In this document: one piece after another, positions 54,775-63,837 of the stretch
Layout: each line of letters opens with the position of its first letter
How positions within the stretch are numbered: the first letter of the stretch is position 1
Origin: Epilithonimonas sp. JDS
GTDB lineage: Bacteria; Bacteroidota; Bacteroidia; Flavobacteriales; Weeksellaceae
Length of the DNA stretch: 64,000 bases
Reading direction: 5' to 3'
Assembly: GCF_021261315.1 (NCBI RefSeq)
Contig: NZ_JAJSAX010000004.1
Coordinates: 62,001 to 126,000 of the forward strand
The notes under the pieces: generated by a model
What the model was told of the DNA's origin: nothing
Seen by the model: the letters and a program-made list of their open reading frames with translations, nothing else
Database searches by the model: none
Position numbers and translations under genes: made by a program

Positions 54775-56169
54775 ATGAAAAATATACCTATTAAAAATAT
54801 CATAGTAGTACATCTTTTGATTATATCATTTCTGATCTGCCACAGCTGCGACCGATTTACAGATGTCGGTTTGCCTAAAAGCCAGATCACAAGAGAAGTT
54901 GTCTTTAAAGATGATCAGTTAGCTAAATCTGCCATGGCAGGAATTTACCGTTCTCTAGAAGAACAGGGGTTTTTATCAGGCTCGTCTTCAGGTGCACAGG
55001 TTGTGCTCAGTGCCTATGTCGATGAACTACAATCTTATGCCCCTGCTGCAAGTGATGCCACGATATTTTATCAACTCAGTCATCTCCCGAGTTCCACGAA
55101 AATCAGCAGCCTGTGGGCAACCACTTACACACAGATTTATAACATCAATGCCGTGATTGAAGGGGTTGAAAACTCTGAAAATCTCAGTCCGGAAGTTAGA
55201 AACCGATTGAAGGGAGAAGGTCTTTTTCTCAGAGCACTGCTGCATCTTTACCTGGTCCAAACATACGGCCCTGTACCTTATGTAGCCACAACAAACTATG
55301 AAACCAATCAGGTGATAGGTAAAAGCAGTATCATCCAAGTGTATGCCCAATGTAAAATTGATTTACAAACGGCAAATGCACTGCTGCCCGAAACTTTAGC
55401 TATCGGAAGTAGAGTATATCCTACAAAGATGGCTGCTAATGCCGTTTTAGCACGGATAGCCTATTACGAAAAGAATTGGGATGACGCTATACAATATGCC
55501 GGTACCGTTATCAATAATACGCAATACAAAATGGAATCTGATCTGGGCAAAGTGTTTTTAAAAGACAGCTCAGGCAGTATATGGCAGTTACTGCCCTTCA
55601 GTTCAATTTACAATACCTATCAGGGCAACGTATTTATACTGAATACGGCACCGCCAACCAATGTTGCACTCCGTCAGGATTTTATTGATGAATTTGAGAC
55701 GGGTGATTTACGAAAAACAACCTGGATCGGGCAAAAAACGGATTCTCAAAACAAGACTTACTACTATCCATTCAAGTACAAACAATATTCTACAAGCACG
55801 AATTCCCTGGAATATTCGGTAATTCTCAGGGTAGAAGAGCTTTATCTGATCAGAGCAGAGGCTTATCTTCAAAAAGGGCAGTACGATCTGGCTGCTTCAG
55901 ATATTAATAAAATAAGAAATAGGGCGGGGCTTGCATCATTAGTAAATTCTGATCAAAATACCTTGATGAATGCTGTTATTAAAGAGAGGAGATCTGAATT
56001 GTTTACAGAATTCGTACATCGCTTCTATGATCTTAGGCAACATAATCTACTGGACCCGGTGATGGCTGTTAAGAAAACAGGATGGAAAACGCATTTTAAG
56101 CTGTTGCCACTACCGGAAAGCGAACTTCTTTTAAATCCTAATTTAAATCCGCAAAATGAAGGCTATTAA
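54775..56169 (+). CDS. SusD/RagB-type surface lipoprotein
   Basis: The 464-aa protein has a lipobox around Cys25 (LICHSC) and the SusD helical/TPR layout: KSAMAGIYRSL, LFLRALLHLYLVQTYGPVPYV, AARIAYYEKNWDDAIQYA-type helices, and a C-terminal ELYLIRAEAYLQKGQYDLAASDINKIRNRAGL. It caps the SusC receptor and selects the ligand. It overlaps the S9 peptidase gene by 14 bp. Confidence 0.9.
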   Translation: MKNIPIKNIIVVHLLIISFLICHSCDRFTDVGLPKSQITREVVFKDDQLAKSAMAGIYRSLEEQGFLSGSSSGAQVVLSAYVDELQSYAPAASDATIFYQLSHLPSSTKISSLWATTYTQIYNINAVIEGVENSENLSPEVRNRLKGEGLFLRALLHLYLVQTYGPVPYVATTNYETNQVIGKSSIIQVYAQCKIDLQTANALLPETLAIGSRVYPTKMAANAVLARIAYYEKNWDDAIQYAGTVINNTQYKMESDLGKVFLKDSSGSIWQLLPFSSIYNTYQGNVFILNTAPPTNVALRQDFIDEFETGDLRKTTWIGQKTDSQNKTYYYPFKYKQYSTSTNSLEYSVILRVEELYLIRAEAYLQKGQYDLAASDINKIRNRAGLASLVNSDQNTLMNAVIKERRSELFTEFVHRFYDLRQHNLLDPVMAVKKTGWKTHFKLLPLPESELLLNPNLNPQNEGY

Positions 56170-58663
56170 ACTGTATTTAATTGGGTTGTTTTTAATTAGT
56201 GGGCTTTACTTTTCTCAGAATATTGACAGCTTGGATTCTGTGTACAAACAATATTACACCACTTCACTGTCGGCGACCAGCCCCACAGGGCAGCACGTTG
56301 TACTGAATCATAGTAATGCCTACGGTAAGAATGATGACGAACTGATTACTGTAAATACCGGCAGTAAGGCTGTACTTGAAAAGCATAATCAGTATCACTT
56401 TTTAAACGCTCATCTTCTTCTGATGCGGAATGATAAGCATATTAGGATATTAAATATAAATACCGGTCAAAGTAAAGATATTACAGGTAACTTTACGTTT
56501 GATATTTCTACTGCATCGGAACAGCTGTTACTTCATAGTGCTGCTGCCAAGGAATTGGTTTCAGTATCCTATGATGGCACTGAATTATGGAGAGAGGACA
56601 ATATTAATGCATATCATTTTGATCATAAGAATATCCGGCTTATGTATACTTCAGGAACGTCTTTAGCCATAAGAAATCTTAAAAATCAAAAGACCAAAAT
56701 ATTTACGTTGCAAAATGATTGTCAGTGGCTGACTTATTCAGGGAATAGTATCTTTTGTGCGAACATTACGAGATCAAAAATAGAATTTTACAAAGTGGAT
56801 GTGCTGTCGAATCAGTTATCGAGGCAGATTATAGATAGCCCTTCAGCATTTGAATTTACAGCGAATCTGAAAGGTTACTTGGAAGTTAGAGAAGAAACGC
56901 ACTTTATCGTACCGATCTATTTAAAAAGTAAATTATATTCAAAGACCAATCCTGAGCTGCAAATCAGTTATTCAAATAGAAATAACAATGAAAATATACT
57001 CAAACATCATATGGGTATTTATAACCTGAGCAATAAAACTTGGGATTATCAGCCTGACGAAAGGCTGAAACTTCCTGTTTACAAATTTTTAAATGAGGAA
57101 GGTGATTTTATGGTTTATGATGAGAGTGAAAATATTGTAGAGGAGCAGCAAAATCCGGTTCTTGATTTAAACCTGATGCTGGATTATGGGAAAAGTTCTT
57201 ACCTACTGCCTAAAAAGAGAATAAATGACGGCAATTATCTATGGGATCGTGCTACAGAGCAGTTTATTTATTTTGATTTTAAAAGGTGGAGGTATCTTCA
57301 TATCAGGGGAGGAAAGGATCACGAGCTTTTCCCTTTGGAAAGTCATAGATGGGAAAACCCTAAGTATAGTGGCTTGCAGTATTCTCCATCGGATCATCCC
57401 ATCAAAATTAAAGGAACATCTTCTCTAATGCTTCACAATCAGTTTGATTACTATATGGTCAATCTCAATACGCATCAAATACAAAAAATCACAGCAGGAG
57501 AAGATAAAAATATTAAATACAATATACAGATTTCTAAAGATCAATATCCTGTATCGCCGTGGAATCTCAAGTTTGCCATGCTGGACTTGGAAAAAGAATT
57601 GACATTCAAGCTTTTTAATGAGTTGACTTATGACTCCGGATTTGCGACGTATAAATATTCAAAGAATAAGATGACTTCATATAGGCAAGGTCACTATAAG
57701 GAAATGATACCTTACAGCAACGGATTTTTTTTAACCTCCCATTTTGCACTTGAACCTTTTAAATTGACAAAATTTGAAAGAGGAATATACAGCGTAGTTT
57801 ATGAGTCTATGAAAGATGAGAAAAACCATTTTGAAAAATCAAAATATCAAATCTATGAATATAAAACGCAATATGGCATTTCTAATGCAGCGCTTTTGTT
57901 TCCTGTCAATTATGACCCGCGAAAGAAGTATCCGCTGATTGTCAATATTTATGAAAAAAAATCACAGGATGATCTTCTGTATTTTTGGCCACCTTACCTA
58001 AGAACCACTTTTGGCTTTCACTATATGCATTACCTAATGAATGGTTATATGGTTCTCTTGCCGGATTTACAGTATGAAATCAGTAATGTTAAAAACAGTG
58101 TGATAACTTCTTTGGAAAAAAGCATTGATATTGCGAAAACAATAGCCCCGTTAGATGATAAAAATATAGGGGTTGTAGGCTTATCATTCGGAGGTTATGA
58201 AACGGGTTTGGCGCTGACCAATTCCAGCTATTTCAAAACGGGTGTTGCTGGTGTTATGGTATCGGATCTCGTTTCTTTTTCATTAACAAATTCAGAATTT
58301 GACCTGATGCCTAATTATCGACGGAGTGAAAATCAACAGCTAAGAATGAACCGGAATTTGTTTGAAGATGATGACAAATACAGAGATAATTCTCCCATTT
58401 ATCATCTGAAAAATATTGATGCACCTGTATTGATTTGGACTGGGGTAGAAGATAAAAATATTTCCCACCTTCAGTCACAGATGTTTTTTCTTGGAATAAA
58501 AAGATTACAGAAAAAAGCGGTGTTTTTGGAATATTCTAACGAGACACATAATGTACTTCTGCCATCTAACCAGTTGGACCTTAATCTTAAGATTTGGCAG
58601 TGGTTTGATTACTATTTAAAGAATAAATCACCGTCAAGTTGGATCTGTCCGATGGCAAATTAA
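56156..58663 (+). CDS. S9 family prolyl-oligopeptidase-like peptidase
   Basis: The 835-aa protein has a signal peptide (MKAIKLYLIGLFLISGLYFSQ), a long N-terminal beta-propeller-like region and a C-terminal alpha/beta-hydrolase domain: S677 in GLSFGGYE, D766 in GVEDKNISH, and H798 in ETHNV. It is expected in the periplasm and should cut short peptides. Overlap with susD shows it is part of the operon, so it probably processes the imported ligand. A terminator follows. Confidence 0.87.
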   Translation: MKAIKLYLIGLFLISGLYFSQNIDSLDSVYKQYYTTSLSATSPTGQHVVLNHSNAYGKNDDELITVNTGSKAVLEKHNQYHFLNAHLLLMRNDKHIRILNINTGQSKDITGNFTFDISTASEQLLLHSAAAKELVSVSYDGTELWREDNINAYHFDHKNIRLMYTSGTSLAIRNLKNQKTKIFTLQNDCQWLTYSGNSIFCANITRSKIEFYKVDVLSNQLSRQIIDSPSAFEFTANLKGYLEVREETHFIVPIYLKSKLYSKTNPELQISYSNRNNNENILKHHMGIYNLSNKTWDYQPDERLKLPVYKFLNEEGDFMVYDESENIVEEQQNPVLDLNLMLDYGKSSYLLPKKRINDGNYLWDRATEQFIYFDFKRWRYLHIRGGKDHELFPLESHRWENPKYSGLQYSPSDHPIKIKGTSSLMLHNQFDYYMVNLNTHQIQKITAGEDKNIKYNIQISKDQYPVSPWNLKFAMLDLEKELTFKLFNELTYDSGFATYKYSKNKMTSYRQGHYKEMIPYSNGFFLTSHFALEPFKLTKFERGIYSVVYESMKDEKNHFEKSKYQIYEYKTQYGISNAALLFPVNYDPRKKYPLIVNIYEKKSQDDLLYFWPPYLRTTFGFHYMHYLMNGYMVLLPDLQYEISNVKNSVITSLEKSIDIAKTIAPLDDKNIGVVGLSFGGYETGLALTNSSYFKTGVAGVMVSDLVSFSLTNSEFDLMPNYRRSENQQLRMNRNLFEDDDKYRDNSPIYHLKNIDAPVLIWTGVEDKNISHLQSQMFFLGIKRLQKKAVFLEYSNETHNVLLPSNQLDLNLKIWQWFDYYLKNKSPSSWICPMAN

Positions 58664-58690
58664 AAATAGCTCCCTTCCGGGAGCTGTTTT
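58662..58690. terminator. Bidirectional terminator
   Basis: A GC-rich 7-bp stem (58668-58674 with 58679-58685), 4-nt loop and A/T runs on both sides lie between the S9 gene and the convergent small peptide gene. Confidence 0.85.
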
Positions 58691-58971
58691 TAATCAATCT
58701 TGTATAATTCGACATTGGCCGTTTCGGGATGGTCAACTTCCGGACCGCTTGTTCCGAAAACTTGCTGTCCTGTTGGCAATCCGTCTACCGTACAAATCGG
58801 GTTTAAGATTGTTTCACACATGACACTTCTGTCCCATTGGTTGGTTGCGCTATTAAAAATATAGCCTTGTCTCGCAGCTAATTTGTTGCTGCTGCTTTTC
58901 GCTTCCTGGGTAGCGAATGCAGTCCCTGTTCCTATCAGAATCAGAACTGCGGGTAAAATGAAATTTTTCAT
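58690..58971 (-). CDS. DUF6520-type secreted small peptide, 93 aa
   Basis: A signal peptide (MKNFILPAVLILIGTGTAFA, cleavage near residue 20) precedes about 73 residues with C52 and C60 (VMCETILNPIC) and a Gly/Pro-rich tail. The start and layout match DUF6520 family proteins of Flavobacteriia. The two cysteines, eight apart, may form a disulfide or be bound by a redox protein. It is the last gene of a leftward run that includes the MauE-like protein, and it faces the SusC-SusD-S9 operon. Confidence 0.72.
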   Translation of the reverse strand: MKNFILPAVLILIGTGTAFATQEAKSSSNKLAARQGYIFNSATNQWDRSVMCETILNPICTVDGLPTGQQVFGTSGPEVDHPETANVELYKID

Positions 58972-59047
58972 TGTAATAAAATTTGATGTTATGCCTACTC
59001 TAAATCAACAGGTTTTCGGCATTCCCTGTTCTGTCGGCCAACAGATA

Positions 59048-60490
59048 TTATTTAAATGTATACCTTGTAATTTTGTTATCAGACAGTACATAGAAATAAT
59101 GTTTTGTAGATAATATTCCTCTGATCTTATCATGCTCAGTATTCCTGATATAAAAACTGTAGAAATATTGTTTCGTTGGATTTTTATAGACGTCGATGAT
59201 ATAATTGTTTCTGGACACATCCCTTGATTCATTTCTGCCCCTCATAATAGACACATTGTAAAACTTATTGTCATACACAGTCTGGACCTTATTGATGACG
59301 CTTGGAGATCTGACTAATTTTTGTTGTCCGTTCTTAAGATTTTGGGTTTCAATTACCATATGAGAAAGCGAATCAATCATTCTTTTCCTTTGAATATTTT
59401 GGAAATTAAAATCCGCTGTCATCAGCTCGCTACGGTAGTAATGGGTATAAACAATTTCTCTGTTTTGATGATCCAGAGTCAAGTCCCCATCGGTGTCAAA
59501 AACACCATCTGTGTTTTTCTGTAATGCATCCGGGAAAATTTGATACTCTTTCGTTGCCGTATTTAAAATACCCAGTTCACTTTCTTTTGTTTTAACAAGC
59601 ATTGTTTTAAATACATATTTTTGTGGTTCAAGCATATAGAATCTCGAAAAATAAAGTCGATTAATACCTGTCTCATACGCCATTAAAGATGGGAGTTTCC
59701 CTTCAAAAATTACCGGCACCTTTCCATCAGAGACGCTCAAATATGGATATAAGACATTAATCGTAACACTGACAAAATTATACTTATAATTATTCAATCT
59801 GATCGTGTCCAGTTTAATGGAATTAAATTCAGGTGTTATGGTTGAAAGAAGGAGTGGTGTTTTGTGGTTTGCTAAAAATAGGGAATCACCATAACTTCCT
59901 GCTAAATAATAGTTATTCATAGGAAACTTCAAGGTCTGATATTCCACTGCTAATGGTTCGATCACTTTCCTTTTGAAGGAACCTTGATGATCATCAACAT
60001 TGATATCGTATACCAATACCACAGCCAATACTGGCAGGATTGTAAACAATGCAAGCCGGCTCATTAACTTTATTGTCTTTGTAACATTACTAATAATTAT
60101 TGCCACGATCAATAAGAGCACACAGCATAGATTAAAAATGAGGTGTTGATTCCAATCCATTTTCTCAAGTATACCTCCACAAGAGCAGGGAATAGAATCG
60201 CTGTAATTTAATATAAGATAGATGTACATCGTAAACGCTGACATGATACCCAGAGATGCATAAAGCCCTGTTAGACGAAATTTTTGGATAACTAAAAGAT
60301 ACACAATTATCAGTTCAACAATAATAACGAGCAATGAAACGACGGCTGCATACGCTCCAAGCATAGGTGACTGCGCTAACTGTACCTGAAAATTCTCAAA
60401 GTCCAAAAGCTTACTGACACTTGCGTAAATAAAAAGCAGGATAAAAAAATACGAAACAGCTTTGACAAAAATTGGCTTAAAAGATTTCAT
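59048..60490 (-). CDS. MauE/DoxX-like redox membrane protein with large extracytoplasmic domain
   Basis: Residues 1-165 carry about five transmembrane helices (approximately 9-26, 48-68, 73-95, 116-135, 145-162) with the redox motif C102-S-C104-G-G (IPCSCGGILEKMDWNQH), as in MauE/DoxX-type proteins that supply or relay disulfide oxidation. Residues 165-480 form a beta-rich domain with repeated blades (SVSDGKVPVIFEGKLPSLMAYE and similar), perhaps a six-bladed propeller. A likely job is oxidative folding or delivery of the small Cys-bearing exported peptides encoded next to it. That role is inferred. Confidence 0.72.
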   Translation of the reverse strand: MKSFKPIFVKAVSYFFILLFIYASVSKLLDFENFQVQLAQSPMLGAYAAVVSLLVIIVELIIVYLLVIQKFRLTGLYASLGIMSAFTMYIYLILNYSDSIPCSCGGILEKMDWNQHLIFNLCCVLLLIVAIIISNVTKTIKLMSRLALFTILPVLAVVLVYDINVDDHQGSFKRKVIEPLAVEYQTLKFPMNNYYLAGSYGDSLFLANHKTPLLLSTITPEFNSIKLDTIRLNNYKYNFVSVTINVLYPYLSVSDGKVPVIFEGKLPSLMAYETGINRLYFSRFYMLEPQKYVFKTMLVKTKESELGILNTATKEYQIFPDALQKNTDGVFDTDGDLTLDHQNREIVYTHYYRSELMTADFNFQNIQRKRMIDSLSHMVIETQNLKNGQQKLVRSPSVINKVQTVYDNKFYNVSIMRGRNESRDVSRNNYIIDVYKNPTKQYFYSFYIRNTEHDKIRGILSTKHYFYVLSDNKITRYTFK

Positions 60491-60509
60491 TGCTTTGTTT
60501 TTATTTAAT

Positions 60510-60677
60510 TTAACATAACTGTATAAGTCTCCATTTGATCTTCATTCCGCAGTACTCGGGCATGGGCTCACCTTTAAATAGGGTCACCGTTGTTCTGAAA
60601 TTCCCCATACTCTCCCAGATGCCGCTTTCCGGACATGGTAAGCCTGTGGCTGCTGATATGGAGGTATGAGGAATCAT
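60510..60677 (-). CDS. Small Cys-containing peptide, 55 aa
   Basis: This ORF reads MIPHTSISAATGLPCPESGI, then WESMGNFRTTVTLFKGEPMP, then EYCGMKIKWRLIQLC, with C15, C43 and C55. It has no obvious signal peptide, so it may be cytoplasmic or exported by a dedicated route. The CPESGIW segment with FKGEPMP further on looks like a conserved motif rather than random DNA. It lies 15 bp after the stop of the upstream lipoprotein gene and 19 bp before the MauE-like start, which supports operon membership. Confidence 0.6.
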   Translation of the reverse strand: MIPHTSISAATGLPCPESGIWESMGNFRTTVTLFKGEPMPEYCGMKIKWRLIQLC

Positions 60678-60692
60678 AGGTCATAGAATTGA

Positions 60693-60911
60693 TTAATTTT
60701 TATTCGAGATCCTCCAATTGTCTCCATCTCTTACCGGCGGATCGGGATCAACTATTTCTTCTGATGATCTTGCAGAGTCTTTTTTCATGATCGATATGTT
60801 CAGATCCTCATACGAGTTGTCATCTCGTATGAGATCTTCATCTCGGTTCGAACAGTTTTGTAAACTCATTGCAGCGATTGCTATACTAAAAATTGGGATT
60901 AACTTTTTCAT
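60693..60911 (-). CDS. Small lipoprotein, 72 aa
   Basis: The signal and lipobox (IAAMSLQNC, Cys20) are followed by about 50 mostly charged residues (SNRDEDLIRDDNSYEDLN) and a C-terminal VDPDPPVRDGDNWR segment. No Cys remains after the lipid anchor. It is the first gene of the leftward peptide operon. The function is unknown; it may be a chaperone, immunity factor or anchored peptide. Confidence 0.6.
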   Translation of the reverse strand: MKKLIPIFSIAIAAMSLQNCSNRDEDLIRDDNSYEDLNISIMKKDSARSSEEIVDPDPPVRDGDNWRISNKN

Positions 60912-61190
60912 TGTAATTTCTTTTGATTTGGTTATCCCGACGTCGGATTGAATTAGAATTCTGAAGCCAAAGTTATTAGCGCTGAGGCCGGAAAAAAACT
61001 GTCCTGTGGGGCAATTTTTAAATAGATACGTCTCAATTTTAAAATTGTACCATCATAAAAATGCTCCTAAAGGCGTATTTATCAATGGTCACATCATATT
61101 ATGTATCGAATGGTCTTCGCTGGCTGCTAAAGGCATTTTTTAAAATCAAAATGCGTATTTTTGAGATGGTGAGGTTCTAATAATCAGTAT

Positions 61191-62897
61191 ATGAAAAAGT
61201 TAAATTACTTTCTCGTCCTGCTTTCTGCCTATTCACAATTATTATTTTCCCAGCAAAAAGAAGTACGGACTTTCAGAGAGATCAGAAGCAATTACGAAAA
61301 AATGACCATTGATGATGAGCAGGCAATACCTTTTGTGAAGGCCTACATTCAAAAAGCAAAATCTGAAAGCAAGAATTCTCAATTAATCCAGGGCTTCAGG
61401 GACGGAAGGCAATTTGATTATAACAACAAGATGAAATATGCTGACAGTGCTTTGGCAGCTAGTATCAAGTACGGCACCAAAGATGATATCAGTAAAGATT
61501 ATTTAAGCAAAGGGATCATCTACTACTTTTACCAGAAAAAATATAAGCTGGCTTTAAACCAGTATATGAGAGCCTATGAATTCTCAAAAGGCTCGGATGA
61601 CAGGTACCAGCATTACAAAGTAATTTACCATTTAGGTATCGTCAAGGAACATCTGGGATATTATGATGAAGCCCTTGAGCATTTTCAGGAATGTTCTCAA
61701 TTTTATGAAAGGGCCATGAATCAAAAAGGTCTGCATGAAAACCTACAATTCAACAACAAGAAAGCCTATCTCAATTCACTTCATCAAATGACCGTTGTCA
61801 ATCGGTACTTAAAAAATGTCTCCACAAGTGACAGTCTGAGCAAATTGGGATATAAACTGACTGAGGGTGACCGTGACTTTCTATTGGAGAACAGCTATTT
61901 TCTAAAATGTATAGGGATCTCCAAATTTTTGAAGAAAGATTATGATGGTGCGGCGTCGGATCTAAACAGGGCATTACCTGCGATCTTGAAAAGAAATGAC
62001 TTTGCATGGGTATCCGTCATTTACTATTACCTTGGAAAGATCTCAGAGGCTAAGAATTTGGATGATTTTGTGATCGGCTATTACAGTAAAATCGATTCCA
62101 TCTTTGTCAAAGAAGGATTTATCCTACCGGAGGTTTATAAAAGTTACAATTATCTCATCAGCTATTATAAAAACAAAGACCTCGACAAACAATTGTATTA
62201 TACTGATCAGCTTCTGAAGGCGGACAGTATGATCAGCAAGGATTATCCATACTTATCAGGAAAACTTCATAAGGAGTACGACCGCAGGTCACTCATTGAG
62301 CAAAGAGAAGACATTGAGAAGGCAGGCAGGAAAAAAATGCGGATCGCCCAATTCCTGATCTTGTCGAGTACGATTACTATTATATTTTTTGTCATCCGAT
62401 ACCGGAAGGACCGCAGAATAAAAAAACAATATGACCTACTGCAAAAGAGAATTGAAGAAGGCTCTTATGGCATTGCCAATACTGTTGAAGAGCAATCTCA
62501 GGAATACTCCTTAAGAAAAACTTTCCTGACGCCTGAAGTAACATCTGACATTGGTGAAAGGCTGGAAAAATTCGAGAGAGAACTGCAATTTACAAAGAAA
62601 GGCATTACTCAAAATAGTATTGCTGCCAAACTTAATACCAACGCAAATTATCTATCCATCTATATCAATGAGAATAAAGGGATGAATTTCACAAGGTATA
62701 TTGCAGAACTCAGGATCAATTATATAACAAACCTCTTAAACACCAATACTAAATACCTCAACTACACCATAGAAGCCTTGGCAGAAGAGTGTGGGATTGC
62801 AGCCCGTCAGAATTTTTCAAATCTTTTCTACGATATCAATGGCATCCGACCAACAGATTACATCAAAAAGCGGAAAAAAGAATTGAGAATCAGCTGA
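61191..62897 (+). CDS. Membrane TPR-AraC transcriptional regulator
   Basis: The 568-aa protein has a signal peptide (near LLFSQQ), TPR repeats in the exported part (IYYFYQKKYKLALNQYMRAYEFS, YHLGIVKEHLGYYDEALEHFQECS), one transmembrane helix (about 384-402) and a cytoplasmic AraC-type HTH (GITQNSIAAKLNTNANYLSIYINENKGMNFTRYI and LAEECGIAARQNFSNLFYDING). It is divergent from the small-peptide operon and downstream of SusCD-S9, so it may sense the peptide or its uptake and regulate one or both. Confidence 0.85.
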   Translation: MKKLNYFLVLLSAYSQLLFSQQKEVRTFREIRSNYEKMTIDDEQAIPFVKAYIQKAKSESKNSQLIQGFRDGRQFDYNNKMKYADSALAASIKYGTKDDISKDYLSKGIIYYFYQKKYKLALNQYMRAYEFSKGSDDRYQHYKVIYHLGIVKEHLGYYDEALEHFQECSQFYERAMNQKGLHENLQFNNKKAYLNSLHQMTVVNRYLKNVSTSDSLSKLGYKLTEGDRDFLLENSYFLKCIGISKFLKKDYDGAASDLNRALPAILKRNDFAWVSVIYYYLGKISEAKNLDDFVIGYYSKIDSIFVKEGFILPEVYKSYNYLISYYKNKDLDKQLYYTDQLLKADSMISKDYPYLSGKLHKEYDRRSLIEQREDIEKAGRKKMRIAQFLILSSTITIIFFVIRYRKDRRIKKQYDLLQKRIEEGSYGIANTVEEQSQEYSLRKTFLTPEVTSDIGERLEKFERELQFTKKGITQNSIAAKLNTNANYLSIYINENKGMNFTRYIAELRINYITNLLNTNTKYLNYTIEALAEECGIAARQNFSNLFYDINGIRPTDYIKKRKKELRIS

Positions 62898-62943
62898 ATG
62901 AGCCGTCGCTAAACGTTTTTTTGTAAATTTCTAAAAAAAGGAC

Positions 62944-63786
62944 ATGGTAACAAAAACTATTTTTAGAAAAATTGCAAAACTGCATGAAGATTTAGAGCTT
63001 AAGATCAATGAAATGTATGATGAAAATGATATGTTGAAAGTTGCAGAAAAATCTTTAATCTTAATCGATAATTCTATCAGACAATTAAAGTCTTTAGTGT
63101 CTGCTCATCATTTTGAGAATTTGGGCGAAGAAATTCATTTCTTCAAAAAGCTGAAACCAAAATTCATTTCCAAGTTCATTTATTATTCAACGGTTTTAGA
63201 TGTAGAATCTCATAAGCCCAATGTCGGAAATAAAGCCTTGAAGAAATACTATGAGGCAGAGCAGAGAAAGCTCGAAAAATTTTATGCAGAACAATCTGAT
63301 TTTTACAGTTATTATAGGAGGGAAGCGACTTATCTGGATCATAAAGTATTTGTCAGGGATTCCTATGATCTTAAAATGAAACTCTCATTGGGGTTCTACA
63401 ATTTCGATACCAGCTTCACGACCTCTCATGATCAGCTTATTGCCAAATTTATGGCGAACGAAAAATTTGACCAGTATTTAAAAAAGCAGATTGACGGTTT
63501 ATCAGATAGAGATAGCAGCAAATCTACATCGCCATTAGTCTGGTCAGCATCCAAGGTTGGACTTATTGAGCTGGTCTATGCCTTATACCATATGCGGTGC
63601 TTTAACGGCGGAAATGTTGAACTTAGCGAAGTGATCAAGTCTGTTGAAAAATCATTGGATACAGACCTTGGAAACTTCCATAAGACCATCTTTGAGATCC
63701 GAAACAGGAAGCAGGGACCGACTAAGTTTTTAAATATCGTCAGCGATAATCTTTCTCAGCATTTTCAAAATATTGAGGGGGAGTGA
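62944..63786 (+). CDS. rteC: RteC-family regulator
   Basis: The 280-aa protein matches RteC along its length: HFFKKLKPKFISKFIYYSTVLDVESHKPN (about residues 62-90), YYEAEQRKLEKFYAEQSDFYSYYRREATYLDHKVFVRDSYD (about 100-140) and the C-terminal VWSASKVGLIELVYALYHMRCFNGG. RteC controls excision genes of CTnDOT-type elements. Together with the HTH-DUF3945-topB module 21 kb upstream it indicates an integrative conjugative element that continues past the right edge. Confidence 0.85.
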   Translation: MVTKTIFRKIAKLHEDLELKINEMYDENDMLKVAEKSLILIDNSIRQLKSLVSAHHFENLGEEIHFFKKLKPKFISKFIYYSTVLDVESHKPNVGNKALKKYYEAEQRKLEKFYAEQSDFYSYYRREATYLDHKVFVRDSYDLKMKLSLGFYNFDTSFTTSHDQLIAKFMANEKFDQYLKKQIDGLSDRDSSKSTSPLVWSASKVGLIELVYALYHMRCFNGGNVELSEVIKSVEKSLDTDLGNFHKTIFEIRNRKQGPTKFLNIVSDNLSQHFQNIEGE

Positions 63787-63789
63787 CCT

Positions 63790-63837
63790 ATGCTTGATAA
63801 ACCAGAATTGCTTTTAAGTTTCTGGTTTATCAAGCAT
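63790..63837. terminator. Long perfect hairpin after rteC
   Basis: An 18-bp perfect stem (63790-63807 with 63820-63837) with a 12-nt loop lies 4 bp after the rteC stop. The following DNA (TATTAAATTAGG) has no proper T tract, so it may be a terminator, a transcript-stabilising hairpin, or a cis-acting transfer/regulatory element. The remaining 160 bases show no gene. Confidence 0.55.
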
